Made by a program: the position numbers and the translations under genes
Notes under the pieces: model-generated
Database searches by the model: none
The model's input: the letters and a program-made list of their open reading frames with translations, nothing else
Told to the model about the DNA's origin: nothing
In this document: in pieces, positions 1-8,477 of the stretch
Layout of the letters: each line of letters opens with the position of its first letter
Position numbering within the stretch: position 1 is the first letter of the stretch
NCBI GenBank assembly: GCA_005046945.1
Contig: SUSS01000004.1
Location: 81,041-145,040 of the forward strand
Source of the DNA: Tissierella creatinini
GTDB taxonomy: Bacteria > Bacillota > Clostridia > Tissierellales > Tissierellaceae
Reading direction: 5' to 3'
DNA: 64,000 nucleotides

Positions 1-806
1 GCACCCCTATGACCATATTTAAGCTTGATGATTTCTCCACCTAAAGCCATTGCAAGAAGGTCACATCCTAGTCCGAATCCAAATATTGCTTTCTTGCTAA
101 TTAAATTTTGTATATTTTTCACAGAATCCTTAAGGAGGTTAGGGTCTCCAGGACCGGCTGATAATATTATTGCCTCAGGATTATCTTGAAGTATTTCCTC
201 AGCAGTAGCATTAAATGGATATACACTTAATTTAAAACCCATATTTTTTAATATATTGATTATGCTCTTCTTGCTTCCAAAATCAATAAAGGCCAAATGC
301 TTCCCATTTCCATCGATAGTATATTTTTGAGTCTTGGAAACCTGCGCTACTGCATCAAGATTATGATAAGCCTTAAACTTATGCTCTATCTGTCCAGGTG
401 ATAGGTCTCTTAAAGTGATAATCCCTGCCATAGTCCCTTCATTACGTAGGACTTTTGTAAGGGCCCTTGTATCTATGCCTTCAAGGCCTATGACTTTGTT
501 TTGCTTTAAATAGCCATTAAGCTCCATTTCATTTCTCCAGTTGCTTGGATGTTCTGCCTTTTCCCTTACTATAAGGGCCCTAATCTTGGGACCATCTGAT
601 TCCATATCATCCAGGTTGATACCGTAATTTCCTATAAGTGGATATGTCATGGCAACTATTTGCCCATAGCTTGCAGGGTCAGTTATTATCTCCTGATATC
701 CCGCCATACTCGTATTAAATACTACCTCTCCAATTGCTTCCTGTAAGTATCCAAATGCCTTGCCTTCGAATACAGTCCCATTTTCTAATATCAATGTAGC
801 TTTCAA
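1..806 (-). CDS. carA: Carbamoyl-phosphate synthase small subunit (partial, atypical active site)
   Basis: Partial gene: the 3' end runs off the window. The translation shows the CPSase small-chain N-terminal domain (NTSMAGYQEIITDPASYGQ) and a class I glutamine amidotransferase domain ending KLKYGHRG. The start is a TTG at 806-804 that overlaps the pyrF stop codon (TTGA), with a GGGGG ribosome site, so the two are probably translationally coupled. CarA normally hydrolyses glutamine to give ammonia to CarB. Here the nucleophile elbow, usually GICLGHQ, reads GFGLGCD, so the expected catalytic Cys is Gly and the His-Gln pair is Cys-Asp. The enzyme may be ammonia-dependent or use a displaced Cys; this is inference. 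Family assignment is secure. Confidence 0.9.
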   Translation of the reverse strand, partial: MKATLILENGTVFEGKAFGYLQEAIGEVVFNTSMAGYQEIITDPASYGQIVAMTYPLIGNYGINLDDMESDGPKIRALIVREKAEHPSNWRNEMELNGYLKQNKVIGLEGIDTRALTKVLRNEGTMAGIITLRDLSPGQIEHKFKAYHNLDAVAQVSKTQKYTIDGNGKHLAFIDFGSKKSIINILKNMGFKLSVYPFNATAEEILQDNPEAIILSAGPGDPNLLKDSVKNIQNLISKKAIFGFGLGCDLLAMALGGEIIKLKYGHRG

Positions 807-1729
807 TTTATTACCCCCTGCAAATCAGCTTTCATATCTAAAGCAGCTTTTCTTGCTGCTTGCCCAAATTCCTTCTCTTCATAGTCTTTCTTATATTTCT
901 CATTTTTATAAGCCGCTATAATTCCTCTAGATGAGTTTATTATGGCTCCAAGACCCCTTTCATCAAATACGCCTTTTAAATCATCTGCCGTCGCCCCTTG
1001 TGCTCCATATCCCGGTACTAGGAAGAATGTATGAGGCATAAGTTGCCTTAGTCTCTTTCCTTCCTCTGGATGGGTAGCTCCTACTACTGCACCTAGAAGA
1101 CTATAGCCATATTTCCCGATTAGGTCTTCTCCCCATTGAGATACTAATTTCCCAACTCTTTCATAGAGCATTTCTCCATCTGTAATAAGGTTTTGAAGCT
1201 GACCGCTATTTGGATTAGAGGTCTTAACTAATATAAACAAACCCTTATCATACACTTTACAATCCTTCTTATATGGCTCTATAGAATCTATTCCAAGATA
1301 TGGGTTTAAAGTAATGAAATCCTCTTGGTATACCTGAAATAATTCACCTTCAACATCTACTCTTCCAATATGACCATTAGAATAGGCCTCGGCTGTAGAT
1401 GCAATATCGCTTCTTTTAATATCTCCAATTACAATAAGATTCTTGAACTTAGCATATTCTATTACTTCTATATAAGCTCTTAGACCTTCATACCCAAATT
1501 GCTCAAACATGGCTACCTGGGGTTTAACCGCAGGAACTATGTCATATACTGAATCGATTATAATCTTACTGAATTGAAGGAATGATTCTGCAGCTCCCTT
1601 AGGAGTTCTTCCAAATTCCTCAAAGCAAGCTTTCTTAATATGAGCCGGTATGTAATCAAGCCTCGGGTCAAGTCCAACCACAGTTGGATTTTTTCTTTCT
1701 ATTATTTTATCAATCAAAGCGTCTATCAT
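803..1729 (-). CDS. pyrF: Orotidine 5'-phosphate decarboxylase
   Basis: Decarboxylates OMP to UMP, the last step of de novo UMP synthesis, in the cytoplasm. At 308 residues it is the longer type 2 form of PyrF. The catalytic Lys/Asp motif GDIKRSDIAS lies around residues 102-111, and PGYGAQG with a following SSRGI phosphate-binding segment is near the C-terminus. The start ATG has a TGGAGGATAAAAA ribosome site. It is the first gene of a pyr operon, directly followed by carA with overlapping stop/start. The preceding leader contains a PyrR-like hairpin, a leader peptide and a terminator, so UMP-dependent attenuation is likely. Confidence 0.95.
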   Translation of the reverse strand: MIDALIDKIIERKNPTVVGLDPRLDYIPAHIKKACFEEFGRTPKGAAESFLQFSKIIIDSVYDIVPAVKPQVAMFEQFGYEGLRAYIEVIEYAKFKNLIVIGDIKRSDIASTAEAYSNGHIGRVDVEGELFQVYQEDFITLNPYLGIDSIEPYKKDCKVYDKGLFILVKTSNPNSGQLQNLITDGEMLYERVGKLVSQWGEDLIGKYGYSLLGAVVGATHPEEGKRLRQLMPHTFFLVPGYGAQGATADDLKGVFDERGLGAIINSSRGIIAAYKNEKYKKDYEEKEFGQAARKAALDMKADLQGVIN

Positions 1730-1775
1730 TTTTTATCCTCCATTATAATTACCCTAAAACCATAAACAAAAACAA

Positions 1776-1814
1776 AAAGCAATAAATCGGTGAATATCAC
1801 AAATTCATTGCTTT
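1776..1814 (-). terminator. Attenuator terminator of the pyr leader
   Basis: On the minus strand AAAGCAATGAAT pairs with ATTTATTGCTTT (one internal mismatch), followed by TTTTGTTTTTG. The hairpin lies between the leader peptide and pyrF. The UGA stop of the leader peptide (1807-1805) falls inside its 5' arm, so a ribosome finishing the leader would block the hairpin. Confidence 0.75.
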
Positions 1815-1876
1815 GGGTATTTTAGGCATATTAATTTTTTTGTACAACAAAAATTAAATACATTTAATGTAATCAT
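1805..1876 (-). CDS. pyr operon leader peptide (23 codons)
   Basis: A short ORF, MITLNVFNFCCTKKLICLKY then PKQ, starts at ATG 1876-1874. A perfect AAGGAGG Shine-Dalgarno (1884-1890) lies seven bases upstream. It ends at a UGA inside the 5' arm of the pyr attenuator. The product itself probably has no function; its translation would control formation of the terminator. The Shine-Dalgarno forms the 3' side of the lower stem of a PyrR-like hairpin. The ORF is read directly from sequence; its role is inferred from its position. Confidence 0.6.
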   Translation of the reverse strand: MITLNVFNFCCTKKLICLKYPKQ

Positions 1877-1883
1877 CAATTTT

Positions 1884-1917
1884 CCTCCTTGCTGGTCTCT
1901 CTGTACCAAATTAAAGG
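1884..1917 (-). promoter_or_regulatory. PyrR-type RNA binding loop overlapping the leader-peptide SD
   Basis: The minus strand carries TGGTACAGAGAGACCA (1908-1893), a short stem with the CAGAGA loop typical of PyrR binding loops. It is enclosed by an outer CCTT/AAGG pairing with a TTAA-like bulge. The outer stem uses the AAGG of the AAGGAGG ribosome site. The match to the Bacillus consensus is good in the loop, but one stem pair deviates. UMP-bound PyrR would be expected to close the hairpin and hide the ribosome site. Confidence 0.55.
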
Positions 1918-1942
1918 TATATTCTTAACTTTCTGTCAGTTA

Positions 1943-1971
1943 GTTTAACATATTGATAATTACTTTGTCAA
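1943..1971 (-). promoter_or_regulatory. Candidate promoter of the pyr operon
   Basis: A perfect TTGACA -35 (1971-1966) is followed after 17 bases by TTAAAC (1948-1943) as a weak -10, placed just before the pyr leader. Confidence 0.5.
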
Positions 1972-1982
1972 CATATATTTTG

Positions 1983-2033
1983 GCTTAGGTATTGTAAGCA
2001 ATTGCCTCACACCACTGAAACGAGGTGAGTTAT
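1983..2033 (-). repeat. Dispersed palindromic mini-element, copy 1 (right-end fragment)
   Basis: The stretch contains GCAATTGCCTCACACCACTG followed by AAACGAGGTG on the plus strand. It is the reverse complement of part of the repeat at 43611-43681 and close to the element at 56799-56928. It can form a CTCACC/GGTGTGAG hairpin. It lies between the pyr promoter and the 3' end of the helicase gene. No transposase is present. Confidence 0.7.
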
Positions 2034-2053
2034 TTAGACAGATGTACACCTTG

Positions 2054-3733
2054 TTATTTATTTCTTGCGTTTGCAACCTCCACAAGAACCTTGCTGCCCT
2101 TTATTCTCTTATTGTTAACACTATCTACAACAAGATTTGCATACTCCTTTTGAACCTCAACAAATGTAAATTTATCATATATATCGATATCGCCTACATA
2201 TTTCTTGTCGATATCCGATTCCTGAAGTATAGCTGATAATATATGTCTCGGGCTAATTCCTTGCTTGTTCCCAACATTTACATATAGCCTTGTCATACCC
2301 TTAGAACGACCGCTTCCTCTGGAGCTTTTGGCTTTATCCCTATCAGTTTGTCGGTCTCGGTCCTTATTTCTATCTCTATTATCACCAAAGCTTTGTTTCT
2401 TGCCATAGTCAACCATATCCAGCTCTTCATGACCCTCAAGCCTATTCTCAGCCATATAGAACTTAAGCAAAGCAGCTGCAATATCTAAGGATGTATAATC
2501 CTCTTGCAGCAATGCATCCACTATATTTTCATATTTTGAAAGTTCACCCTTGTCGATCTCTTCTTTAATCTTATCTAGCATGGTCGTAGTATATCTAGAT
2601 TCAATGTCCTTAAGCGTAGGTAGGTCTCTTCTTTCAATACTTGTTTTAGTATATCTTTGAATATCCTTAAGCTTGTAGATATCCCTTCCGGCAACGAAGC
2701 TAAATGCTCTCCCTTCCCTTCCGGCTCTGGCGGTTCTACCGATTCTATGAACATAGTATTCCTCATCTTGAGGCATATCATAGTTAATAACTAAATCTAC
2801 ATCATCTACATCAAGGCCTCTGGCAGCAACGTCAGTTGCTATTAAGATTTCTATAGTCCCTTTTCTGAACTTACCCATTACATTATCTCTTTGATTTTGC
2901 TTTAAGTCCCCGTGTAGTCCATCAGCAAAATATCCCCTGCCTTGTAATTCCTCAGTAAGCTCATCTACCTTCTTCTTAGTATTACAGAACACAACTGTAA
3001 GCTTTGGATTGTACATATCCATAAGTCTTGAAAGGATTTCTGTTTTCATATGTTGCTTCAATTCAAAATATGCCTGCTCTACCTTAGGAACAGTCAATTC
3101 TTTGTGAACTACCTTAATATACTCAGGGTTTTCTTGGTATCTAGAAGCAAACTTAACTATTTCCGGCGCCATAGTAGCTGAAAAGAAAATAGTATGTCTC
3201 TTTTCTGGCAAAGTGTTCATTACAAGTTCAATATCATCTCTAAAGCCCATGTCAAACATCTCATCAGCTTCATCTAGAACCATTAACTTAATATTATCTG
3301 TTTTAATAGTTTTTCTTTTTATATGGTCTATTACTCTTCCTGGTGTACCTATTACAATTTGTACTCCAGCCTTAAGAGCTCTTAACTGTCTATCAATTGG
3401 CTGTCCTCCATAAACCGGAAGTATCTTTATGCCTTTTTTAAATTTACCTAAATTACTAATCTCTTCTGCCACCTGGATAGATAATTCTCTGGTAGGGCAA
3501 AGCACCAAAGCTTGAATGCTCTTGTCTTTAGGATCTGTCATCTCCAATATAGGTATACCAAAGGCTGCTGTTTTTCCCGTTCCCGTTTGCGCCTGTCCTA
3601 TAACATCTCTTCCGTCCAATAAAACTGGTATAGCCTGACTTTGAATAGGAGACATCTCCTCAAAACCCATTGCCTTAATTCCCTTTTGTAACTCCTGTGA
3701 TAAATTAATATCCTCAAATCTCATTTTTTCCAT
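2054..3733 (-). CDS. deaD: DEAD-box RNA helicase with C-terminal RNA-binding domain
   Basis: ATP-dependent RNA helicase of the CsdA/DeaD/CshA group, probably acting in ribosome assembly and mRNA turnover at low temperature. Visible motifs are AQTGTGKT (residues 48-55), DEAD (154-157), SAT (185-187) and HRIGRTARAGREG. A basic, low-complexity Arg/Asp/Lys linker is followed by a DbpA-type RNA-binding domain (from about residue 485). The assigned ATG lies 13 bases from the AAGGAGG site; a nine-codon overlapping ORF begins at 3743. Monocistronic, divergent from the ABC-F gene. Confidence 0.93.
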   Translation of the reverse strand: MEKMRFEDINLSQELQKGIKAMGFEEMSPIQSQAIPVLLDGRDVIGQAQTGTGKTAAFGIPILEMTDPKDKSIQALVLCPTRELSIQVAEEISNLGKFKKGIKILPVYGGQPIDRQLRALKAGVQIVIGTPGRVIDHIKRKTIKTDNIKLMVLDEADEMFDMGFRDDIELVMNTLPEKRHTIFFSATMAPEIVKFASRYQENPEYIKVVHKELTVPKVEQAYFELKQHMKTEILSRLMDMYNPKLTVVFCNTKKKVDELTEELQGRGYFADGLHGDLKQNQRDNVMGKFRKGTIEILIATDVAARGLDVDDVDLVINYDMPQDEEYYVHRIGRTARAGREGRAFSFVAGRDIYKLKDIQRYTKTSIERRDLPTLKDIESRYTTTMLDKIKEEIDKGELSKYENIVDALLQEDYTSLDIAAALLKFYMAENRLEGHEELDMVDYGKKQSFGDNRDRNKDRDRQTDRDKAKSSRGSGRSKGMTRLYVNVGNKQGISPRHILSAILQESDIDKKYVGDIDIYDKFTFVEVQKEYANLVVDSVNNKRIKGSKVLVEVANARNK

Positions 3734-3933
3734 TAAACTGCATCGTCCTCCTTAATCTTTAACCTATTAAGTATATCTTTTTTAGGGATAAATAGCAAGG
3801 TTAATCTTTTTTCTTACTAATACCCATTTCTTAATATTATTCTACACTAATCTATTGAAATTTAAACAAATTATAGGTAAGATAATTAAGGAACGATTCA
3901 ACAAAAGAGCGAACTAATTGGAAAGGTGATTGA

Positions 3934-5487
3934 ATGAGTATATTAACAGTAACAAACCTGAACCACTCCTATGGTGGCAGGGAGATTTTAAAGGACGTTA
4001 ACTTCCGATTATTAAAGGGAGAACACGTAGGGTTAATTGGTGCAAACGGCGAGGGTAAATCCTCTTTTATGAACATAATAACAGGAAAGTTGGAACCTGA
4101 CGAGGGACAGATAGAATGGGCAAAGAGAGTTAGAGTAGGGTACTTGGACCAGCATGCAGTTCTTGAAAAGGGTATTACTATAAGAGATGCTCTAAGGGGT
4201 GCTTTTAAGTATCTGTTTGACATGGAGCAGGAAATGCAGGATATGTATTTAAAGATGGGTGAAGTTTCAGAAGATGAACTTGCTTCCCTCTTGGAAGAGG
4301 TCGGCACTATTCAAGATATATTAGACCATAATGACTTCTATATAGTAGATTCAAAGGTAGAGGAAACAGCTAGAGGACTGGGATTAGATGAAATTGGATT
4401 AGATAAGGATGTAGATGAGCTAAGTGGCGGACAGAGATCTAAGGTCTTATTGGCAAAGCTTTTGTTAGAAAAGCCTGATATCCTAATGCTGGATGAGCCT
4501 ACTAACTATTTGGATGAACAGCATATAGTATGGCTTAAAAGGTATTTACAAGAATATGAAAATGCCTTTTTGCTCATATCCCATGATATTGCTTTCTTAA
4601 ACAGCGTTATAAACCTTATTTACCATGTAGAGGACAAGGAAGTAAATCGTTATGTAGGAAATTATGAAGACTTTGAAAGGATTTATGAAGCTAAAAAAGC
4701 TCAACTCGAATCAGCATATAAGAGACAACAACAAGAAATTGCAGATTTAGAGGACTTTGTAGCAAGAAACAAGGCAAGGGTAGCAACCAGAAATATGGCC
4801 ATGTCCAGGCAAAAGAAGCTGGATAAGATGGATATTATTGAGCTTGCTAGGGAAAAGCCAAAGCCAGAGTTTAACTTTAAAGAAGGAAGAACTGCAGGAA
4901 AGCTCATATTTGAAACTAAGGATTTAGTAATAGGATATGATTCTCCACTATCTAAGCCTTTGGACTTGAGAATGCAAAGAGGTCAGAGAATAGCCATAGT
5001 AGGGGCAAACGGCATAGGAAAGACTACTTTTATGAAATCCATATTAGGACTTATAAAACCTTATTCAGGAGAGGTAGAACTAGGAGATACATTACAAATA
5101 GGATACTTTGAGCAAGAAGCTAAGGGTAAGAATGATAGATCTTGTATAGAGGAGATTTGGCAAGAATTCCCTGGCTGGACTCAATATGAAGTCAGAGCAG
5201 CTCTAGCTAAATGCGGCCTTACCACTAACCATATTGAATCCAAGGTAATGGTGCTAAGCGGGGGAGAACAAGCTAAGGTTAGATTATGTAAGATATTAAA
5301 CAGAGAAACCAATATACTTCTTCTAGATGAGCCTACAAACCATCTGGATGTAGATGCTAAAGAAGAGCTTAAAAGAGCCCTCAAGGATTATAAGGGCGGA
5401 ATCCTTTTGATATCCCACGAACCAGAATTCTATCAAGATGTAGCTACAGAGATTTGGAACTTGGAGCAGTACTCAACCAAACTTTAG
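3934..5487 (+). CDS. ABC-F family ATPase
   Basis: A soluble protein of two fused ABC domains and no membrane segments, so it acts on the ribosome rather than in transport. Walker A motifs are GANGEGKS (residues 36-43) and GANGIGKT (about 349). Signatures are LSGGQ and LSGGE, and both Walker B regions read MLDEPTNYLD/LLDEPTNHLD, as is usual for ABC-F. The charged helical linker between the domains is the P-site tRNA interaction motif region. At 517 residues it fits housekeeping ABC-F factors (Uup/YbiT/YdiF type). The exact subgroup and any antibiotic-protection role cannot be told from sequence alone. Start ATG follows GAAAGGTGATTGA. Confidence 0.9.
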   Translation: MSILTVTNLNHSYGGREILKDVNFRLLKGEHVGLIGANGEGKSSFMNIITGKLEPDEGQIEWAKRVRVGYLDQHAVLEKGITIRDALRGAFKYLFDMEQEMQDMYLKMGEVSEDELASLLEEVGTIQDILDHNDFYIVDSKVEETARGLGLDEIGLDKDVDELSGGQRSKVLLAKLLLEKPDILMLDEPTNYLDEQHIVWLKRYLQEYENAFLLISHDIAFLNSVINLIYHVEDKEVNRYVGNYEDFERIYEAKKAQLESAYKRQQQEIADLEDFVARNKARVATRNMAMSRQKKLDKMDIIELAREKPKPEFNFKEGRTAGKLIFETKDLVIGYDSPLSKPLDLRMQRGQRIAIVGANGIGKTTFMKSILGLIKPYSGEVELGDTLQIGYFEQEAKGKNDRSCIEEIWQEFPGWTQYEVRAALAKCGLTTNHIESKVMVLSGGEQAKVRLCKILNRETNILLLDEPTNHLDVDAKEELKRALKDYKGGILLISHEPEFYQDVATEIWNLEQYSTKL

Positions 5488-5490
5488 TTA

Positions 5491-5527
5491 AAAAATAGGG
5501 AAAGTCCAATTGACTTTCCCTATTTTT
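5491..5527. terminator. Bidirectional terminator between the ABC-F gene and proC
   Basis: Perfect 16-bp inverted repeat AAAAATAGGGAAAGTC / GACTTTCCCTATTTTT with a five-base loop. A and T tracts on both sides allow termination of both convergent genes. It overlaps the last codons of proC. Confidence 0.9.
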
Positions 5528-6317
5528 GCATCTTTTTATTGCAAGCTTCTATGGTCTCCATAAGGATGTTTCTGAAGCCTCTTTTTTCCAATGCATAAAC
5601 TCCCTCTATGGTTACGCCCTTAGGGGATGAAACCATATCCTTTATCTGACCCGGGTGGATCTTTTTTTCAAGCATCATCTTTCCAGTACCTATAAGGGTT
5701 TGAGCAGCGTAGATATATGCCTTATCCCTAGGCATACCATATAGCACACTTCCATCCGCCAATGCCTCTACAAACATGGCAATAAATGCAGGTCCACACC
5801 CGCTTATGGTAGTTACGGCATCCATTAAGTTTTCCTCAATCCTATCGACCAGGGCAATTGTACTAAGTAAATTCACAATAAAATCCGTCTCATCAATACT
5901 TACATTATCATTGAAGCTTAAAGCTATCATGCCTTCTCCAACATTTACTGCTACATTTGGCATTATGCGGATTATCTTTGTAGGATTATTAAAATATCCT
6001 CCTACATCTTCCATTGATACACCGGCGGCCAAGGACACTATAAGCTTATCCTCTGTAATATGTGAGGAGATTTCACTTAAAACCTTATCATATATAAATG
6101 GCTTAATGCCCAGGAAGACTACATCACAGGTCTTGACCAAGTCTATGTTGTCTTCGCTAAGGTTTATATCCAATTCATTGCAAAGTTTTTCAGCCTTTTC
6201 CCTAGACCTATTGGAAACATATATGGACTTGTTTATACCTTCAAAATTTCCTACAAGTCCACGAATAATAGTAGTGGACATGTTTCCAGTTCCAATAAAA
6301 CCAATTTTCTTATTCAT
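5520..6317 (-). CDS. proC: Pyrroline-5-carboxylate reductase
   Basis: Reduces 1-pyrroline-5-carboxylate to proline with NAD(P)H. The N-terminal Rossmann motif GFIGTGNM (residues 5-12) and the C-terminal P5CR dimerisation domain are visible (SGCGPAF around 173-179, SSPKGVTIEG near 232). At 265 residues it has the usual length. It lies nine bases downstream of proA. Together they make the last two steps of proline synthesis; proB (glutamate 5-kinase) is not in the window. Confidence 0.95.
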   Translation of the reverse strand: MNKKIGFIGTGNMSTTIIRGLVGNFEGINKSIYVSNRSREKAEKLCNELDINLSEDNIDLVKTCDVVFLGIKPFIYDKVLSEISSHITEDKLIVSLAAGVSMEDVGGYFNNPTKIIRIMPNVAVNVGEGMIALSFNDNVSIDETDFIVNLLSTIALVDRIEENLMDAVTTISGCGPAFIAMFVEALADGSVLYGMPRDKAYIYAAQTLIGTGKMMLEKKIHPGQIKDMVSSPKGVTIEGVYALEKRGFRNILMETIEACNKKMQK

Positions 6318-6326
6318 ATTACACCC

Positions 6327-7568
6327 CTATACTCTAATTTGACCACTTCCTACTATTGTATATTTAACTGTAACAAGCTCATTAATTCCCATAGGTCCTC
6401 TTGCATGGATCTTTTGAGTGCTGATTCCCATCTCTCCTCCAAAGCCAAATACACCACCATCGGTAAATCTAGTTGATGCATTTACATAGACTGCTGCAGC
6501 ATCCACTCTTCTCAAGAAGTAATTGGCATTGGTATAATTCTCTGTAATAATTGATTCTGAGTGCTTAGACCCATATTTTTGAATATGGCTGATAGCCTCA
6601 TCTATATTCGATACGACTTTAATTCCAAGAATATAATCCAAATACTCTATTGGCCAATCTTCCTCTGTTGCTTCATTTATATCTATTATCTTCCTCGTAT
6701 TTGTGCAACCTCTTAATTCAACTTTATCCTTTAGAGCTTCATATACCTTTGGCAATATGTCTTCTGCTATATTCTCATGAATTAATAGCTTTTCACAAGC
6801 ATTACAAACCCCAGGTCTTTGTACCTTAGCATTCTTAATTATATTTATGGCATCTTCGATTTTCCCTGATTCATCTACAAAGATATGACAGTTACCAACT
6901 CCTGTTTCTATAGTTGGAACAGTAGCATTATCTACAACAAAACGAATTAGATCCGCCCCGCCTCTTGGAATGATTACATCGATATAGTCATTTAAGGTTA
7001 ACATTTCCCTGACTACATCTCTGTCAGTATCCTCTATAAGTTGGATTACATCCTCACTTATGTCACTTGACCTTAAACCTTCTTTAATTGCCTTAACCAA
7101 TGCCTTGTTGGAGTTAATTGCAGATGAAGATCCCCTTAAAAGGATACAATTTCCACTTTTTAATGCTAATGCAAATGCATCAACTGTAACATTAGGTCTT
7201 GATTCATAAATTATACCTATTACCCCCAGAGGTACGGTCATTTTACTTATGGTTAATCCATTCTCTATAGTCCAAACATCTTTACTAGTCCAAATAGGAT
7301 CCTTTAGCTTAATAATAGTATCTATGCTCTCAATGATTCCCTCTATTCTGGCTTCGTTTAACATAAGACGGTCAATAAGGCTTTCCTTGGTACCGCTGGC
7401 CCTTGCAGCCTCAACGTCCTTTTCATTTTCTGATAATATATATCCAGTATTCTTCCTTAGGCTATCTACAACTAATTGGAGTCCAGTATTTTTAGCATTT
7501 GTTGACACTGCAGATAGTAAATGTGAAGCTTCCTTTAATTTTGTACACTTCTCTATTAAAATTGACAT
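6327..7568 (-). CDS. proA: Gamma-glutamyl phosphate reductase
   Basis: Converts gamma-glutamyl phosphate to glutamate semialdehyde using NADPH. It is a 413-residue aldehyde-dehydrogenase-fold protein with the segments VIYESRPNVT, LRGSSSA, IIPRGGADLIRF, PGVCNACEKLL (catalytic Cys) and NASTRFTDGGVFGFGGEMGI. The start at ATG 7568 is chosen because GGAGAGG lies nine bases upstream; an in-frame GTG three codons earlier overlaps that site. First gene of proA-proC. Confidence 0.95.
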   Translation of the reverse strand: MSILIEKCTKLKEASHLLSAVSTNAKNTGLQLVVDSLRKNTGYILSENEKDVEAARASGTKESLIDRLMLNEARIEGIIESIDTIIKLKDPIWTSKDVWTIENGLTISKMTVPLGVIGIIYESRPNVTVDAFALALKSGNCILLRGSSSAINSNKALVKAIKEGLRSSDISEDVIQLIEDTDRDVVREMLTLNDYIDVIIPRGGADLIRFVVDNATVPTIETGVGNCHIFVDESGKIEDAINIIKNAKVQRPGVCNACEKLLIHENIAEDILPKVYEALKDKVELRGCTNTRKIIDINEATEEDWPIEYLDYILGIKVVSNIDEAISHIQKYGSKHSESIITENYTNANYFLRRVDAAAVYVNASTRFTDGGVFGFGGEMGISTQKIHARGPMGINELVTVKYTIVGSGQIRV

Positions 7569-7725
7569 CAATACCACCCTCTCCAGGTATAAATAATATC
7601 TTCATTATATCCGATTCTCTATATATATTCAAATAAATAAAGTAATAAGATTAAAAATTATCTCACAATTCCTTGCAATTCTTCTTTAAAAATGATAAAT
7701 TAATGAGGTCTATTTATATATTTGT

Positions 7726-7765
7726 AAGTGTTTCCTTGGGACCCACTTTAAAAAAATCAAGGGAG
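7726..7765 (+). ncRNA. PreQ1-I type riboswitch
   Basis: AAGTG (7726-7730) pairs with CACTT (7744-7748). Inside the loop CCTTG (7734-7738) can pair with CAAGG (7758-7762) after an A-rich tail, giving the H-type pseudoknot of preQ1-I riboswitches. CAAGG is also the start of the Shine-Dalgarno of the downstream gene (ATG 7773), so the mode would be translational OFF switching. The downstream queuosine-salvage genes fit the ligand. Confidence 0.75.
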
Positions 7766-7772
7766 TGATAAA

Positions 7773-8477
7773 ATGATAAGATATAGCAGGATTTTGGAAA
7801 AGAATCTACGTGAAATCGTACTATTAAAATCGCACCCATGTAAATGGGGGCGATGTTTTTTTTGCGATTATATAGATGATAATTGCAAAGAAGAGCAAGC
7901 CATGATTGAATTTAACAATCAGGTATTGAAAAATGTAACAGGGGAATTTAAGAAATTGGAGGTCATAAACTCCGCCAGTGTATTTGAATTGCCTAAGGAA
8001 AGCTTACAGGATATAAAAGACATAGTATTAGAAAAGGGAATTGATGAGCTTTATTTTGAAAGTCATTATAGCTATTGGCATAGGCTTAATGAAATTCAGG
8101 ACTTTTATTCAGGTATTAATGTGAAATTTAAATGTGGAATTGAAACCTTTGACTATGAATTTAGAAATAAGCACTTAAAAAAAGGCGTAAACTTCAAAGA
8201 CCCTGAAGAGGTAGCCAGTCTTTTCGATACTATTTGTCTTATGGTTGGGGTAAAGGGACAGACAAAAGAGATGATAACCAAGGACATAGATATATTGCTA
8301 AAGCACTTTAAACGAGGCTGTATCAATATCTATGTAGACAATACCACACCTGTTAAGGCTGATCCACAGCTTATAGCTTGGTTTAAAGAAGAGTATTTAT
8401 ATCTTGAAGATATGGACAATATTGAAATACTATGGAACAATACTGACTTTGGGGTAGGTGAAAAATTTGAAAACTAA
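7773..8477 (+). CDS. queL: Radical-SAM-like protein, probable queuine lyase
   Basis: A 234-residue protein with an N-terminal Cys motif CKWGRCFFCDY (CX4CX2C), which suggests a radical SAM iron-sulfur cluster. It is followed by a compact TIM-barrel-like remainder (GIETFDYEFRNK, INIYVDNTTP). It overlaps a QueT-type transporter gene and sits behind a preQ1-type riboswitch. This context matches QueL, described in Clostridioides difficile as releasing queuine from a queuosine derivative for salvage. The identification rests on motif and context from memory; another queuosine-related radical SAM enzyme is possible. Confidence 0.6.
   Translation: MIRYSRILEKNLREIVLLKSHPCKWGRCFFCDYIDDNCKEEQAMIEFNNQVLKNVTGEFKKLEVINSASVFELPKESLQDIKDIVLEKGIDELYFESHYSYWHRLNEIQDFYSGINVKFKCGIETFDYEFRNKHLKKGVNFKDPEEVASLFDTICLMVGVKGQTKEMITKDIDILLKHFKRGCINIYVDNTTPVKADPQLIAWFKEEYLYLEDMDNIEILWNNTDFGVGEKFEN

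Noticed and set aside
1983-2033. Palindromic repeats as a CRISPR array
   Set aside because: Copies are single and tens of kilobases apart, with no regular spacers and no cas genes.
2042-2236. Plus-strand ORF antisense to the helicase gene
   Set aside because: Shadow of the helicase coding region, without ribosome site or recognisable features.
3934-5487. ABC-F gene as an antibiotic resistance determinant
   Set aside because: Nothing in sequence or context separates it from housekeeping ABC-F factors.
7578-7725. T-box or other leader for proA
   Set aside because: No specifier-loop, T-box or terminator pattern could be seen upstream of proA on the minus strand.
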